Shown: positions 8,151 to 17,702 of the stretch, piece by piece
Layout of the letters: the number at the start of each line of letters is the position of its first letter
Position numbering within the stretch: position 1 is the stretch's first letter
Assembly: GCF_900104635.1 (NCBI RefSeq)
Contig: NZ_FNWC01000007.1
Location: 1,897,421-1,961,420 of the forward strand
From: Coprococcus phoceensis
GTDB lineage: Bacteria > Bacillota > Clostridia > Lachnospirales > Lachnospiraceae
Length of the DNA: 64,000 nucleotides
Direction: 5' to 3'
Notes under the pieces: generated by a model
The model's database searches: none
What the model was told of the DNA's origin: nothing
What the model saw: the letters and a program-made list of their open reading frames with translations, nothing else
Made by a program: the position numbers and the translations under genes

Positions 8151-8183
8151 AAAAAGAAGACCAGCGATTACCAGCTGATCTTC
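8151..8183 (-). terminator. Rho-independent terminator after the PurF-like gene
   Basis: A 10-bp stem with one G-U pair (8156-8165 with 8174-8183) followed on the minus strand by TTTTT. It lies 23 bases downstream of the stop codon of the amidophosphoribosyltransferase-like gene. Confidence 0.8.
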
Positions 8184-8205
8184 CTAAAATCCTACTCAAA
8201 AAGTC

Positions 8206-9615
8206 TTATTCTTTTCCATCAAAGCAATATGTACAAAGTTTACATGGTTCCAATCCGATAGACGCAATCAAATCATCCAGTCTGTGGTATCTCAATGTCG
8301 TAAAGTTCTGTTGCTTGCGCACTCCTTCCAGCATTGCTGCATAGCGGTCACTGTTTGGATCTGCGTACTCACCAAGTACCTTTTCTGCATTCTCTCCCTC
8401 ACGTTCCAAAATAATTCTGCGGGTAATCAGATCCAGTTCTGATTTTGAACGTGAGAAATTCAAATATTTACATCCATAAAGCAACGGCGGACACGCCGGT
8501 CTTACATGAACTTCTTTCGCGCCACTGTTATATAAAAATTCCGTCGTCTCACGAAGCTGTGTTCCTCGCACGATTGAATCGTCGATCAAAAGCAGTCTCT
8601 TGTCTTCAATTAAAGACGGTACCGGGATCAGTTTCATTCTCGCTACTTTTTCTCTCTGTGCCTGATTTGTAGGCATAAATGATCTGGACCAGGTAGGTGT
8701 ATATTTGATAAATGGTCTCGCATAACGATAGCCCGATTCGTTCGCATATCCAATCGCATGTGCAATACCGGAATCCGGAACACCTGCTACCACATCCGGC
8801 TCGATGGTTCCTTTGTCACGTTTTGCCAGCATACTGCCGCATTTATAACGCATCTCTTCCACATTCACTCCCTCGTAAGAAGAAGTCGGGTATCCATAGT
8901 ACACCCAGAGGAACGAACAGATCTTCATATCTTTTTTTGCCTCTGAAACGACTTCCACACTCTCTGGTGTAATGTAGACAATCTCCGCCGGTCCAAGTTC
9001 TTTATAATCAGAGTATCCCATACTCATGTATGCAAAACTTTCAAATGAAACACAATATGCATCTTCTTTTTTGCCAACCATCAGCGGAGTACGTCCATAA
9101 CGGTCTCTCGCTGCATAGATTCCCTCGTTTGTCATGATCAGCATTGTCATGGAGCCATCAATGATCTCCTGCACATATCGGATTCCTTCCACGATCGTCT
9201 CTTTTTTGCAGATCAACGATGCTACCAGTTCAGTTGCATTGATCTGCCCGCCGCTCATCTCCTGAAAATGTGTATGCCCATTCTCATAGACAATATTCAA
9301 AAGTGCATCCAGATTGTTGATCTTTCCAACTGTTGTGATTGCAAAACTTCCCAGATGCGACTGAATCAAAAGCGGCTGTGGTTCAAAATCAGAAATACAG
9401 CCGATTCCGATATTTCCTTTCATCTCCTCGACATCCCGCTCAAACTTTGTACGAAACGGAGAGTTCTCAATATTATGAATCGCACGGTGAAAACCGCCTT
9501 TTCCAAATGTTGCCATTCCACCGCGTCTTGTCCCCAGATGTGAATGATAATCTACGCCATAAAATAAATCTAATATGCAGTCTGTCTTTGCAGCAACGCC
9601 AAAAAATCCACCCAT
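8206..9615 (-). CDS. Amidophosphoribosyltransferase-like protein lacking the glutaminase nucleophile
   Basis: A 469-residue homologue of PurF, the enzyme that makes phosphoribosylamine from PRPP and glutamine. The phosphoribosyltransferase half is intact: the PRPP loop LLLIDDSIVRGTQ, the flexible-loop region RSFMPTNQAQRE, and Cys residues that could bind an iron-sulfur cluster (RPACPPLLYGCKY and the terminal PCKLCTYCFDG). The N-terminal Ntn-hydrolase half looks inactive. It begins MGGFFGVA where active enzymes begin with Cys after Met removal, and the usual HNG oxyanion motif reads TVG. It may use free ammonia, rely on a partner or have another role (inference). It is monocistronic, with its own promoter and terminator; a canonical purF is probably elsewhere. 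Confidence 0.85.
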   Translation of the reverse strand: MGGFFGVAAKTDCILDLFYGVDYHSHLGTRRGGMATFGKGGFHRAIHNIENSPFRTKFERDVEEMKGNIGIGCISDFEPQPLLIQSHLGSFAITTVGKINNLDALLNIVYENGHTHFQEMSGGQINATELVASLICKKETIVEGIRYVQEIIDGSMTMLIMTNEGIYAARDRYGRTPLMVGKKEDAYCVSFESFAYMSMGYSDYKELGPAEIVYITPESVEVVSEAKKDMKICSFLWVYYGYPTSSYEGVNVEEMRYKCGSMLAKRDKGTIEPDVVAGVPDSGIAHAIGYANESGYRYARPFIKYTPTWSRSFMPTNQAQREKVARMKLIPVPSLIEDKRLLLIDDSIVRGTQLRETTEFLYNSGAKEVHVRPACPPLLYGCKYLNFSRSKSELDLITRRIILEREGENAEKVLGEYADPNSDRYAAMLEGVRKQQNFTTLRYHRLDDLIASIGLEPCKLCTYCFDGKE

Positions 9616-9662
9616 GTATTTTCTCCTCTTTTCAATTATCTTATTAGCTCATTAACAGAATA

Positions 9663-9691
9663 AGTTTAGCACGAATCGCCCGCAAGTGCAA
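9663..9691 (-). promoter_or_regulatory. SigA-type promoter of the PurF-like gene
   Basis: On the minus strand a -35 TTGCAC (9686-9691) and a -10 TAAACT (9663-9668) are separated by exactly 17 bases, with TGC directly before the -10. It lies about 50 bases upstream of the start codon. No purine riboswitch or clear PurBox is visible nearby. Confidence 0.6.
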
Positions 9692-9746
9692 AGAAAGATA
9701 GTTAATTATTTTTAAAGAGGGTTTATAAGTCTCATTAATAATACTA

Positions 9747-9775
9747 TTGTAACATGCAGAAAAATCACATATAAT
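9747..9775 (+). promoter_or_regulatory. SigA-type promoter of the 342-residue orphan gene
   Basis: TTGTAA (9747-9752), a 17-base spacer and a perfect TATAAT (9770-9775) precede the plus-strand gene by about 50 bases. It diverges from the PurF-like promoter. Confidence 0.7.
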
Positions 9776-9824
9776 AAGAACATAGAAACAATGTATTTTT
9801 CTTTTCGAAAGCCGGGGAATCTCT

Positions 9825-10853
9825 ATGAAACTAACACAGGATAACTGCTACAAACTAGCATTGGAAATTACAGGCTGTAACGGAATGGAATGGCCGTTTT
9901 TTTCTTCTAAGATTTTAGAATTCAACAATCTGGAACTGCTGCACGCTCTTGTGACATGCGCGACTCCATCTCAGCATCTGGCTTTATGGCATCATGAAAA
10001 GCGGAGCCAGGAATTTATTTTTAAAGTATCGATGATTGAATCCATTCTTTCTGTCTGCGACGGCTATCTAATCAAATCTCCTGAGACAGAATATTTAGAT
10101 GCGAGCGAAAAAAGTGTTACCTCCTACTATCTGGGACTTATTTTTACAAAGCTTTTCAGCATGAAAGAATTTCAGACAGACTATTTTTTGAACACAACAC
10201 TTTTTGAACAGGTCTACGGGAAAGAATCTTTTATCTGCAACGGGCGCAAAAAACCCTCCTTTGTCGGTCTGACACAAGCCGATGAAAAATGGAGTATCTG
10301 GGAGCCGACAGGAAAACGTGATCATGCTCCGAAGGCATTAAGCGATGCATTCAATCAAGTGCTCGGTATCAAAAGTGTAAATGGGCAGGCACTCGCATTT
10401 GCAATGGCATCTATGACCTATTTTGACACCAAACACAATGAGCTTCAGGGAATTCTCCGCAATGCACCGGAAGGTAAAAAAGCCGATGTCCACTTTGACA
10501 AAGAACAGTTTTTGACTCTCTACTACCGACATATCTGTGAATTGTTTGATGAATCTCTTCGTCGGAGGCCTTTTGACAGTGTCATTGATTATATTGACGG
10601 TTATCTGGAGATTGAGTTGGAACTTTTCGGACTCAACATAGATGAAGACGAAACAGATGAATATGCCAGAAAGCGCCGTGTGAAATTAGGTGTTCCGAAA
10701 AAAATTCTTGAATATTTTCAATATCACACACCAGCCGCCAAACAAGAAATCTTGTTATCCGACATTGTAGATGCCATTCCAGACAATGAGCCAGAACTTC
10801 AGGATTCCCATTTTTTCATGGGACGGGACAAAATATATTTTCGAATTGTATAG
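9825..10853 (+). CDS. Unrecognised 342-residue protein
   Basis: I do not recognise this protein. It is soluble, without signal peptide or membrane segment, and moderately acidic. Notable stretches are an N-terminal region rich in aromatic residues (NGMEWPFFSSKILEF), a WSIWEPTGKRDH segment near residue 155, and a charged region near residues 280-300 (NIDEDETDEYARKRR). The centre (residues about 185-235) could be alpha-helical. The start ATG at 9825 follows a GGGGA at a spacing of 8, and a good promoter lies upstream. It is a single gene on the plus strand, divergent from the PurF-like gene; no operon partner suggests a job. Confidence 0.8.
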   Translation: MKLTQDNCYKLALEITGCNGMEWPFFSSKILEFNNLELLHALVTCATPSQHLALWHHEKRSQEFIFKVSMIESILSVCDGYLIKSPETEYLDASEKSVTSYYLGLIFTKLFSMKEFQTDYFLNTTLFEQVYGKESFICNGRKKPSFVGLTQADEKWSIWEPTGKRDHAPKALSDAFNQVLGIKSVNGQALAFAMASMTYFDTKHNELQGILRNAPEGKKADVHFDKEQFLTLYYRHICELFDESLRRRPFDSVIDYIDGYLEIELELFGLNIDEDETDEYARKRRVKLGVPKKILEYFQYHTPAAKQEILLSDIVDAIPDNEPELQDSHFFMGRDKIYFRIV

Positions 10854-10911
10854 AAAATACATCATTTATTCGTAAAATTCAAAATTATTGGCAACAATTT
10901 TATTGACAGTA

Positions 10912-10920
10912 TGCTATAAT
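10912..10920 (+). promoter_or_regulatory. Extended -10 promoter of the DUF6465 gene
   Basis: TG at 10912-10913, one base, then TATAAT (10915-10920): a complete extended -10 about 50 bases before the start. The TTGACA at 10903-10908 is only 6 bases upstream of the TATAAT, so it cannot be its -35. Confidence 0.55.
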
Positions 10921-10972
10921 AGAAAAGAATAATGTATTATGTTGCCGTACAGTTTGTTAGGAGGGTATGATT

Positions 10973-11389
10973 ATGGCTACAAAAAGACAAGTTAAAAAAC
11001 AAGAAAGTAAATTAAATGCAATGAAAGCAAAAGCTGCTCCTGTAGTGGAAAAGGTTGCTGAGAAAGCTGCTCCTGTAGTGGAGAAAGTCGTAGAAAAGAC
11101 TGCCCCTGCCGTAGAGAAAGCTGCAGAAAAAGTTGTGGAAGAGACAAAAGAAGCTGCAAAAAAGGTAAGAAAAGCAGCTCCAAAAAAAGAGATGAAGACG
11201 ACTTTGATCGTAGAGCACCAAGGAAAGCAAGTGGAAGACAAAGACATGATTGCAGCAGTGAAAAAGGCATGGACGAAATCAGGTAGAAAAATTGGCGACA
11301 TCAAGACTATGACATTATATGTAAAACCTGAAGAAGCCGCTGTATATTATGTAATCAACACAACCGAGACCGGAAGTGTAGCATTTTAA
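10973..11389 (+). CDS. DUF6465 family protein with an amphipathic Ala/Val/Glu/Lys repeat
   Basis: A 138-residue protein. Residues about 15-65 are a repetitive Lys/Ala/Pro/Val/Glu stretch (APVVEKVAEKAAPVVEKVVE and similar) that would form long amphipathic helices, somewhat like histone-like or apolipoprotein tails. The C-terminal 65 residues (TTLIVEHQGKQVEDKDMI to VYYVIN) form the compact DUF6465 domain, common in Clostridia and of unknown function. I chose ATG at 10973 rather than 10967, because GGAGG at 10960-10964 is properly spaced for it. The gene has its own promoter and terminator. The repeat is visible in the DNA as two near-identical copies of gctgctcctgtagtgg. Confidence 0.8.
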   Translation: MATKRQVKKQESKLNAMKAKAAPVVEKVAEKAAPVVEKVVEKTAPAVEKAAEKVVEETKEAAKKVRKAAPKKEMKTTLIVEHQGKQVEDKDMIAAVKKAWTKSGRKIGDIKTMTLYVKPEEAAVYYVINTTETGSVAF

Positions 11390-11433
11390 TCATTACTGGA
11401 ATAACAATACTTGATATATATGATTGTAAGGAT

Positions 11434-11464
11434 AGGATAGAAGTTTTTACTTCTGTCCTTTTTT
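11434..11464 (+). terminator. Rho-independent terminator after the DUF6465 gene
   Basis: An 11-bp stem with one G-U pair (11434-11444 with 11449-11459), a TTTT loop and a run of T residues afterwards. Confidence 0.85.
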
Positions 11465-11529
11465 CTTCCTCCGGAATAGAGACAGCCTCTTTTTTATATA
11501 CTAAACTAAATCCTATTTTTGAGGTTCTT

Positions 11530-12336
11530 ATGAGGCCATTCTCACACAAAAAAATAATCGGTACTTCTCTTTTATTTATCGCTGCATTCCTCGTCGGTCA
11601 CTTTTTTGCCCGGACAGTGGAACATTTTCAGACAAAGTCGGTCACCACATCTGCCACCGGCAATTGGGGGCTGAGTTTTCAGGAGGACGGAAAACCTCCC
11701 GTTGCAAATGCGACCTACGAAGACTTAAAGCAATATGATGCTTACTACGCCGAAAATACCGACCAAAAGGTAATCTATCTTACATTCGATGCCGGCTTTG
11801 AAAATGGTAACACGCCAGCCATCTTAGATGCACTGAAAAAACACAATGTTCCGGCTACATTTTTTGTCGTCGGGAATTTCCTCTCCGACAACCCCGATCT
11901 GATCAAGCGTATGGTCGAGGAAGGTCATATCGTAGGAAATCATACTTATACGCACCCGGACATGTCCAAAATTTCCACGATGGAAAGCTTTTCAAAGGAA
12001 ATTCAGGATGTCGAAAAACTCTATCAGGAAATCACCGGAAAAGAAATGATAAAATTTTATCGCCCTCCGCAAGGAAAATACAGTGAAGAAAACTTAAAAA
12101 TGGCAAAAGAACTCGGCTATAAGACGTTTTTCTGGAGTCTTGCCTATGTTGACTGGTATCAGGATAAACAACCGACAAAAGAAGAGGCATTTGACAAACT
12201 ACTTGGAAGAATACATCCCGGCGCTGTCGTTCTGCTGCATAACACTTCTTCCACAAACGGACAAATCTTAGATGAGTTGCTGACAAAATGGGAAGAAATG
12301 GGATATACCTTCAAATCTCTGGACCAGATGCCATAA
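11530..12336 (+). CDS. pdaA: PdaA-like polysaccharide deacetylase (peptidoglycan N-acetylmuramic acid deacetylase)
   Basis: A 268-residue NodB-domain protein with an N-terminal membrane anchor or signal segment (about 10-27). The catalytic motifs are clear: LTFDAGFENGN holds the metal-binding aspartate, GNHTYTHPD the two metal histidines, RPPQGKYS motif 3, and VVLLHNTS the final His. The N-terminal NWGLSFQ and the DAGFENGNTPAILDALKK block match PdaA, which deacetylates muramic acid during formation of the muramic-delta-lactam of spore cortex. A cortex role fits a spore former, but a vegetative wall deacetylase cannot be excluded. RBS is GAGGTTCTT. It stands alone on the plus strand. Confidence 0.85.
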   Translation: MRPFSHKKIIGTSLLFIAAFLVGHFFARTVEHFQTKSVTTSATGNWGLSFQEDGKPPVANATYEDLKQYDAYYAENTDQKVIYLTFDAGFENGNTPAILDALKKHNVPATFFVVGNFLSDNPDLIKRMVEEGHIVGNHTYTHPDMSKISTMESFSKEIQDVEKLYQEITGKEMIKFYRPPQGKYSEENLKMAKELGYKTFFWSLAYVDWYQDKQPTKEEAFDKLLGRIHPGAVVLLHNTSSTNGQILDELLTKWEEMGYTFKSLDQMP

Positions 12337-12340
12337 AGCC

Positions 12341-12375
12341 AAAAAGATGGGTGAACATTACTTTCGTTCCCCATC
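12341..12375 (-). terminator. Terminator after the ZIP transporter gene
   Basis: On the minus strand GATGGGGAAC (12366-12375) pairs with GTTCACCCATC (12346-12356) with one bulged A, followed by TTTTT. It also lies directly after the convergent pdaA gene. Confidence 0.6.
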
Positions 12376-12417
12376 CTTTCTCCATTTTACCACACTCGCT
12401 TCTAAATAGCACTTTTC

Positions 12418-13203
12418 TTATCCAAGTGCAACATCCAATATCATCATTACAAGGAAACCGACAACAAATCCGAGTGTGCCCATCTTCCCGTTTTCTCCCA
12501 TATGAGCCTGTGGAATCAGTTCTTCCACAACGACATAGATCATTGTTCCAGCAGCAAACGCAAGTAATATTGCAATCGATGCATTCGCAAATCTCGCAAA
12601 TACTGCTGCAAGCACACCAAAAAGAGGTTCTACAACCGCTGTCATACTCGCAATGACAAATGCTCTTTTTTTACTTACCCCTTCTTTCACAAGCGGCAAT
12701 GCAACTGCCGTCCCTTCTGGGAAATTCTGAATTCCAATTCCGATCGCCAGTGCAACCGCACCTGACAACAACGCCGTATCTTGCATATTTTGTCCCGCCA
12801 GTGCAAATGCAAGCCCGACTGACATTCCTTCCGGAATATTGTGAGTTGTAATTGCTATGATCAGCATTGCCGTACTTTTTCCCAATGTAAGCTGTGTACT
12901 TTTTTCTCTCTCATACCATGCTTTCATCAGCCCGTCTGCCACAAGCAATGTGATGACTCCCAACAAAAAACCACCGGTCATGACAAGCCATCCAACCTGC
13001 CCGTTTGCCTCTGCAAAATCAATCCCCGGAAGCAGCAGCGACCACACGGACGCAGCTATCATAACTCCCCCGGCAAATCCTAAAAATCCACACTGCAGAT
13101 TTCCGCTGACTTCCCGTCTGACAAAGAAAATCCCCGCAGCTCCTAAAGCTGTTATGAGAAAGGTTCCAAGTGTTCCAAATAGTGCCATTAAAATTCCATT
13201 CAT
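12418..13203 (-). CDS. ZIP family metal transporter
   Basis: A 261-residue polytopic membrane protein of the ZIP family, which takes up zinc or other divalent metals. Eight hydrophobic segments fit the fold. The transport-site motifs in helices IV and V are visible as THNIPEG and QNFPEGTAVALPL, and VEELIPQAH lies in a later helix. It is closest to the ZupT/GufA branch; metal specificity cannot be told. The gene is monocistronic and convergent with pdaA. RBS is AGAGGTGATC. No Zur or MntR box is obvious upstream. Confidence 0.9.
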   Translation of the reverse strand: MNGILMALFGTLGTFLITALGAAGIFFVRREVSGNLQCGFLGFAGGVMIAASVWSLLLPGIDFAEANGQVGWLVMTGGFLLGVITLLVADGLMKAWYEREKSTQLTLGKSTAMLIIAITTHNIPEGMSVGLAFALAGQNMQDTALLSGAVALAIGIGIQNFPEGTAVALPLVKEGVSKKRAFVIASMTAVVEPLFGVLAAVFARFANASIAILLAFAAGTMIYVVVEELIPQAHMGENGKMGTLGFVVGFLVMMILDVALG

Positions 13204-13231
13204 ATACGATCACCTCTGCTGATACTATATG

Positions 13232-13262
13232 AAAAAAACAGCTTTCCGTGAAAGAAAGCTGT
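13232..13262 (-). terminator. Rho-independent terminator of the pth-mfd-foldase operon
   Basis: A perfect 9-bp stem ACAGCTTTC (13254-13262 with 13238-13246) with a 7-base loop, followed by seven T residues on the minus strand, just after the lipoprotein stop. Confidence 0.88.
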
Positions 13263-13270
13263 CTCCTTAA

Positions 13271-14305
13271 TTATTCTGTGTATGGCTCTTCTTCATTCTG
13301 TTTGACAGTTACTCCGACATCCTGAAAATCTACTTTTGCCCATACGTCTTTATTCACTTTTATCTTAGTGTCTTTTTTCCAGCCATCATAAACCTCATTG
13401 AACTTTTCACTTTTCCGAGAATTTACGATTGTCTCCTTTTTCGCATCTGTCGCATCTCTGTCGAGCAGACTTGTCACTTTTGCGACGTAGAGTCCATTCT
13501 CTGTCTCTATGACATCTGTAAATCCGCCCACTCCCAAAGAATCTGCTGCCGCAATCAACTCCGCGGCCGGCGATGTACTCTCTGAATCAAAGGTAGCTGT
13601 CTGCGCTTCCTTGCCTTGTTCTGTCGCATAAGCCGCAAAATCTTCCGCCGCTTTTGCACCTTCCAGGAAAGCTGCTGCCGTCTCTTTCAGGGCTGCCTTT
13701 TCTTCATCTGTCAAAGTCTTAGAATTCCCTTCTTCGTCTGTTGTCGTATATGGAAAACTTACATACTGCATACTCTTTTGCGCAGCCTCTTCATCCGAAA
13801 CTTCTGTGCTTACATCCTTTGTCACCGCATCCGTCATCTTCTTCTGAATCGTAAGCAGAGTCAGCACTCTTTCCACATACTCCGTCTCTCCGGATACCAA
13901 TTCTTTGGCTTCCAGCTCATTGCCCTCATCGAATTTCTTTGCCGCTTCCTGAATCGCACTCTTTTCTTCATCTGTCAACACAACCTCGTATTCTGCCATG
14001 TGGTCTTCCAGAATATACATCTGTTGAAGCGCATCCATCACACTGTCTTTTACATTGTCCTCATAAGTCTTTCCCTCACTTACTTCCTGCGTCCACATGT
14101 TGTCTCCAAGCATAGAGCCTAAGTTTGTCTCAATCATTCCCTGCTGGTATCTCGCATAAAAATTTGCAACTCCTGCCGGTATCTTATCCCCTCCAACAGT
14201 TGCCACTGTATCTGCGTTTTCAAAGCTTGCACATCCTGTCATTGAGACTACTGCAAGAGATGCCGCTGTCGCAAATACGACTACTTTCTTTTTCAGATTC
14301 CTCAT
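13271..14305 (-). CDS. PrsA/SurA-like peptidylprolyl isomerase lipoprotein
   Basis: A 344-residue exported lipoprotein. The signal peptide (MRNLKKKVVVFATAASLAVV) ends in a lipobox SMTGC, so the mature protein is anchored outside the membrane. The N-terminal part resembles SurA/PrsA chaperone helices (GDKIPAGVANFYARYQQGM). The region around residues 170-310 fits a degenerate parvulin (PPIC) domain (SMQYVSFPYTTTDEEG, FAAYATEQGKEAQTATF, GVGGFTDVIETENGLYVAKV). It would help secreted proteins to fold. It follows mfd by about 45 bases, and pth-mfd-foldase is a common order in Clostridia. Whether it still has isomerase activity is unclear. Confidence 0.82.
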   Translation of the reverse strand: MRNLKKKVVVFATAASLAVVSMTGCASFENADTVATVGGDKIPAGVANFYARYQQGMIETNLGSMLGDNMWTQEVSEGKTYEDNVKDSVMDALQQMYILEDHMAEYEVVLTDEEKSAIQEAAKKFDEGNELEAKELVSGETEYVERVLTLLTIQKKMTDAVTKDVSTEVSDEEAAQKSMQYVSFPYTTTDEEGNSKTLTDEEKAALKETAAAFLEGAKAAEDFAAYATEQGKEAQTATFDSESTSPAAELIAAADSLGVGGFTDVIETENGLYVAKVTSLLDRDATDAKKETIVNSRKSEKFNEVYDGWKKDTKIKVNKDVWAKVDFQDVGVTVKQNEEEPYTE

Positions 14306-14351
14306 AACTGCCTCCTTTGTATTTCTAATTCTTAATTATAGCGGTTTTTCT

Positions 14352-17300
14352 TTATTCTATCAATGTTTTTATATCATTTAACACTTTTTTCACAAGTTCC
14401 AGCACATCATCGTCTTTCTCTTTTTTATTTCTTGCTTTCTTTTCATAGACAAAATAAGGATTCGTATCAACCGTAAATTTAAGCGCCCCTTTGTATTGAT
14501 CAAGCAGCATCGGAATCCGCTCTGCATGCACCTTCGCACGTTCATACATTGTAAACCGGAACTGTTCCCCTTTTTGCTCCACAGCAACTAAATATGCACT
14601 GTGTGCAAGTGATTTCAACAGCGCAATCTGCAAAAGCTGCTGAACTTTTCTCGGAATATCTCCATATCGGTCAATCAATTCTTCCAGCATGTCATCCATC
14701 TCCGCCTCATTTTCAATACTTGCAATCCGCTTATAAATATCGAGTTTCTGGTACTCATTTGGAATATACGACGCCGGAATAAACGCATCTACATTCAAAT
14801 CTACTGTTGTTGTATATGGCTCCTCCTCAATCTCACCCTTCAGCTGCTTAACTGCCTCATTGAGCATCTTACAATACAGGTCATACCCGACAGCCTCCAT
14901 ATGTCCGTGCTGTTCTGCCCCCAGAAGATTCCCTGCTCCGCGGATTTCCAAATCCCGCATGGCGATTTTAAAACCAGAACCAAGATCTGTGAACTCACGG
15001 ATTGCTGACAGGCGTTTCTCTGCCACTTCACGCAGGAGTTTATCTCTTTTGTATAGCAAAAACGCATATGCCATTCGATTGGAACGTCCCACACGTCCTC
15101 TTAGCTGATACATTTGCGAAAGTCCGAGCTGGTCTGCATCGTGGATAATCATTGTATTTGCATTGGAAATATCAAGTCCCGTCTCTATGATCGTCGTCGA
15201 CACAAGCACGTCGATTTCCCCATTGATAAAATCAAGCATAATGTTCTCAAGCTCCCGTTCTTTCATCTGCCCATGCGCAAATGCCACATTTGCCTCCGGC
15301 ACAAGCTTTTGCACCTTGTCCGTAATCTCATCGATATCTTTCACTTTGTTATACACATAATACACTTGTCCCTGACGGGATAATTCTCTTTGTATCGCCT
15401 CGCGCACCATCTCATCATTGTATTCCATGACATATGTCTGAATCGGCATACGGTCAACCGGAGCCTCCTCAAGCACGCTCATATCACGTATTCCGATAAG
15501 ACTCATATGCAAGGTTCTCGGAATCGGTGTCGCTGTCAGCGTCAGCACATCAATATTCTCTTTTAATTTTTTAATCTGCTCCTTATGCTGCACTCCAAAA
15601 CGCTGTTCTTCATCGATGATCAAAAGTCCCAAATCTTTAAACTCCAAATCTTTGCTCAGCACACGGTGCGTACCTACCACGATATCCACCAGACCGCGTT
15701 TTGTGTCCTCAATTGTCTTTTTCTGCTGCGCCGGAGTACGGAAACGGCACATCAGGTCGACTCGCACCGGAAACTCCTTCATGCGCTGCACAAACGTATT
15801 ATAATGCTGCTGGGCAAGTATCGTCGTCGGAACGAGATACACCACCTGCTTATTCTCCTGCACCGCCTTAAATGCCGCGCGGATCGCAATCTCTGTCTTG
15901 CCGTATCCAACATCTCCACAGATCAGGCGATCCATGATCTTGGTGCTCTCCATATCTTTTTTCGTCGCCTCGATTGCAAGCAGCTGATCCTCCGTCTCCT
16001 CAAACGGAAACATCTCCTCAAATTCTCTCTGCCATACTGTATCCTCTCCATAGACAAATCCATGTTTTTCCTGTCTTGCCGCATACAGTTCGACAAGGTC
16101 CTTTGCAATCTCTTTTACTGCCCCGCGAACTCTTGTCTTCGTCTTCGTCCACTCTTGTCCACCAAGCCGATTAAGCTTTGGTTTCTTTGCATCTGCGCTT
16201 GCATACTTTTGGATCAGATCCAGCTGAGTTGCCGGAATATACAGATTCCCGCCCGCCGCATAAGCAATTTTCATATAGTCTTTGGAAACTTTATCCACCT
16301 CAATCTTTTCGATTCCCTGATAAATCCCCAATCCATGATTTTCATGTACTACATAATCTCCGACCTTCAGTTCTGAAAAGCTCTGTATTTTCTGTCCCTC
16401 ATATACTTTACGCTTTCTCTTTTTCTTTTTTTGCCCAAAGATATCCGTTTCAGAAATGACGATGAATTTGATCATCGGATATTCATATCCTTCCGTCACA
16501 TGGCCGTAAGTCACCATGATTTCTCCTGGATTAACCTCTCGTTCTACATCCTCACTGTAGAAACTGCTTAGATTATAATCTCTTAAATCTTCTGCCAGAC
16601 GTTTTGCTCTTGTTCGGGAACCGGAAAGCAAGATCGCACGGTACCCTTTTCTCTTTAACTGCTTCAGATCCCGTGTCAGCATCTCAAAACTGTTATTATA
16701 CGGGTTTACCCCTTTTGCCTGCAAATGATACAGTCCACGCGTCTTAAATTCTTTGCACTTCATCTCCAATGCCGACATCCCGATACTATAGTATTGATTC
16801 ATCTTGTCGGCAATCTCTTTTGTGGAGAACAGTTTCATCTCCTCGTCCGAGACCGCATACCCACATTCCATACGGTTTGCCTGTGCCTGCACAAATTCTT
16901 CCTCCACAGACTCTCCCTTTTCAATCAGGCGCACCGGCTCATCCAAAAACAGCATACTTGTTTTCTTATCAAAATAATCTAAAAATGAAACACGTTTTGC
17001 CTGTTCTTCCGGAAAATCTGTTGCCGGATATATACGAATCGATTCCAGATTCTCAATAGAGCGCTGGCTTTCCACATCAAATGTACGGATAGAATCAATT
17101 TCATCTCCCCACATCTCAATACGCACAGGTACTTCTTCCGTCAACGGATAAATATCTAAAATACCTCCCCGCACCGCAAACTGTCCGGGACCTTCGATCT
17201 GTTCTTCCCTCTCATATCCAAGAAGCACCATATCTTTTTTTAATTTCTCAAAGTCAAGTTCCTGTCCCGCCTCCAAAGAGATGACCCTCTTTTCCATCTC

Positions 17301-17690
17301 TTCCAGCGGAAGCAAAGAATCCATAAAGCCGTCAAAGCTTGTGATCACAGTGACTTGTTCCTGTTCAAGCAATGCCTGGTACACTTCCATTCTCTGTTTA
17401 ATCAAAAACTTGCCACGAAGATCTGCCTGATAAAACAATAAGTCTTTTGCCGGATAGATCCATACATCAGAATCCAGAAAACGGTACTCTTCATAAATTT
17501 GTTTTGCCTTGAGCTCACTGGAAACAGCGATGATTTTTCGTTTAAAACCATCGCCCAGCGCATACATCAAATGTGTTTTCTGGGAAGTGACACAACCTGA
17601 TATCTGTATCATTCCCTGCTTTTCCGTTCTTTTTTTCTGAATCTCTTCATACTCCGCCAATTCTTTCAGCGGTCCTGCAAAAAACTGCAT
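14352..17690 (-). CDS. mfd: Transcription-repair coupling factor Mfd
   Basis: A full-length, 1112-residue Mfd, which removes stalled RNA polymerase and recruits UvrA to the lesion. The domains follow in order: UvrB-like N-terminal region (about 1-330), the RNA-polymerase interaction domain ([20 protein letters not shown] near 450), the helicase core with Walker [10 protein letters not shown], the DEEQRFG box and [12 protein letters not shown] [13 protein letters not shown], then [10 protein letters not shown] and the TRG/C-terminal UvrA-masking domain. ATG at 17690 has AAGGAGGAG upstream. It lies 12 bases after pth and is followed by the foldase lipoprotein, an arrangement seen in many Firmicutes. 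Confidence 0.97.
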   Translation of the reverse strand: MQFFAGPLKELAEYEEIQKKRTEKQGMIQISGCVTSQKTHLMYALGDGFKRKIIAVSSELKAKQIYEEYRFLDSDVWIYPAKDLLFYQADLRGKFLIKQRMEVYQALLEQEQVTVITSFDGFMDSLLPLEEMEKRVISLEAGQELDFEKLKKDMVLLGYEREEQIEGPGQFAVRGGILDIYPLTEEVPVRIEMWGDEIDSIRTFDVESQRSIENLESIRIYPATDFPEEQAKRVSFLDYFDKKTSMLFLDEPVRLIEKGESVEEEFVQAQANRMECGYAVSDEEMKLFSTKEIADKMNQYYSIGMSALEMKCKEFKTRGLYHLQAKGVNPYNNSFEMLTRDLKQLKRKGYRAILLSGSRTRAKRLAEDLRDYNLSSFYSEDVEREVNPGEIMVTYGHVTEGYEYPMIKFIVISETDIFGQKKKKRKRKVYEGQKIQSFSELKVGDYVVHENHGLGIYQGIEKIEVDKVSKDYMKIAYAAGGNLYIPATQLDLIQKYASADAKKPKLNRLGGQEWTKTKTRVRGAVKEIAKDLVELYAARQEKHGFVYGEDTVWQREFEEMFPFEETEDQLLAIEATKKDMESTKIMDRLICGDVGYGKTEIAIRAAFKAVQENKQVVYLVPTTILAQQHYNTFVQRMKEFPVRVDLMCRFRTPAQQKKTIEDTKRGLVDIVVGTHRVLSKDLEFKDLGLLIIDEEQRFGVQHKEQIKKLKENIDVLTLTATPIPRTLHMSLIGIRDMSVLEEAPVDRMPIQTYVMEYNDEMVREAIQRELSRQGQVYYVYNKVKDIDEITDKVQKLVPEANVAFAHGQMKERELENIMLDFINGEIDVLVSTTIIETGLDISNANTMIIHDADQLGLSQMYQLRGRVGRSNRMAYAFLLYKRDKLLREVAEKRLSAIREFTDLGSGFKIAMRDLEIRGAGNLLGAEQHGHMEAVGYDLYCKMLNEAVKQLKGEIEEEPYTTTVDLNVDAFIPASYIPNEYQKLDIYKRIASIENEAEMDDMLEELIDRYGDIPRKVQQLLQIALLKSLAHSAYLVAVEQKGEQFRFTMYERAKVHAERIPMLLDQYKGALKFTVDTNPYFVYEKKARNKKEKDDDVLELVKKVLNDIKTLIE

Positions 17691-17702
17691 GTTCTCCTCC
17701 TT

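Noticed and set aside
10903-10920. TTGACA followed by TATAAT before the DUF6465 gene
   Set aside because: The hexamers are 6 bases apart, so they cannot form one promoter; the extended -10 explains the TATAAT.
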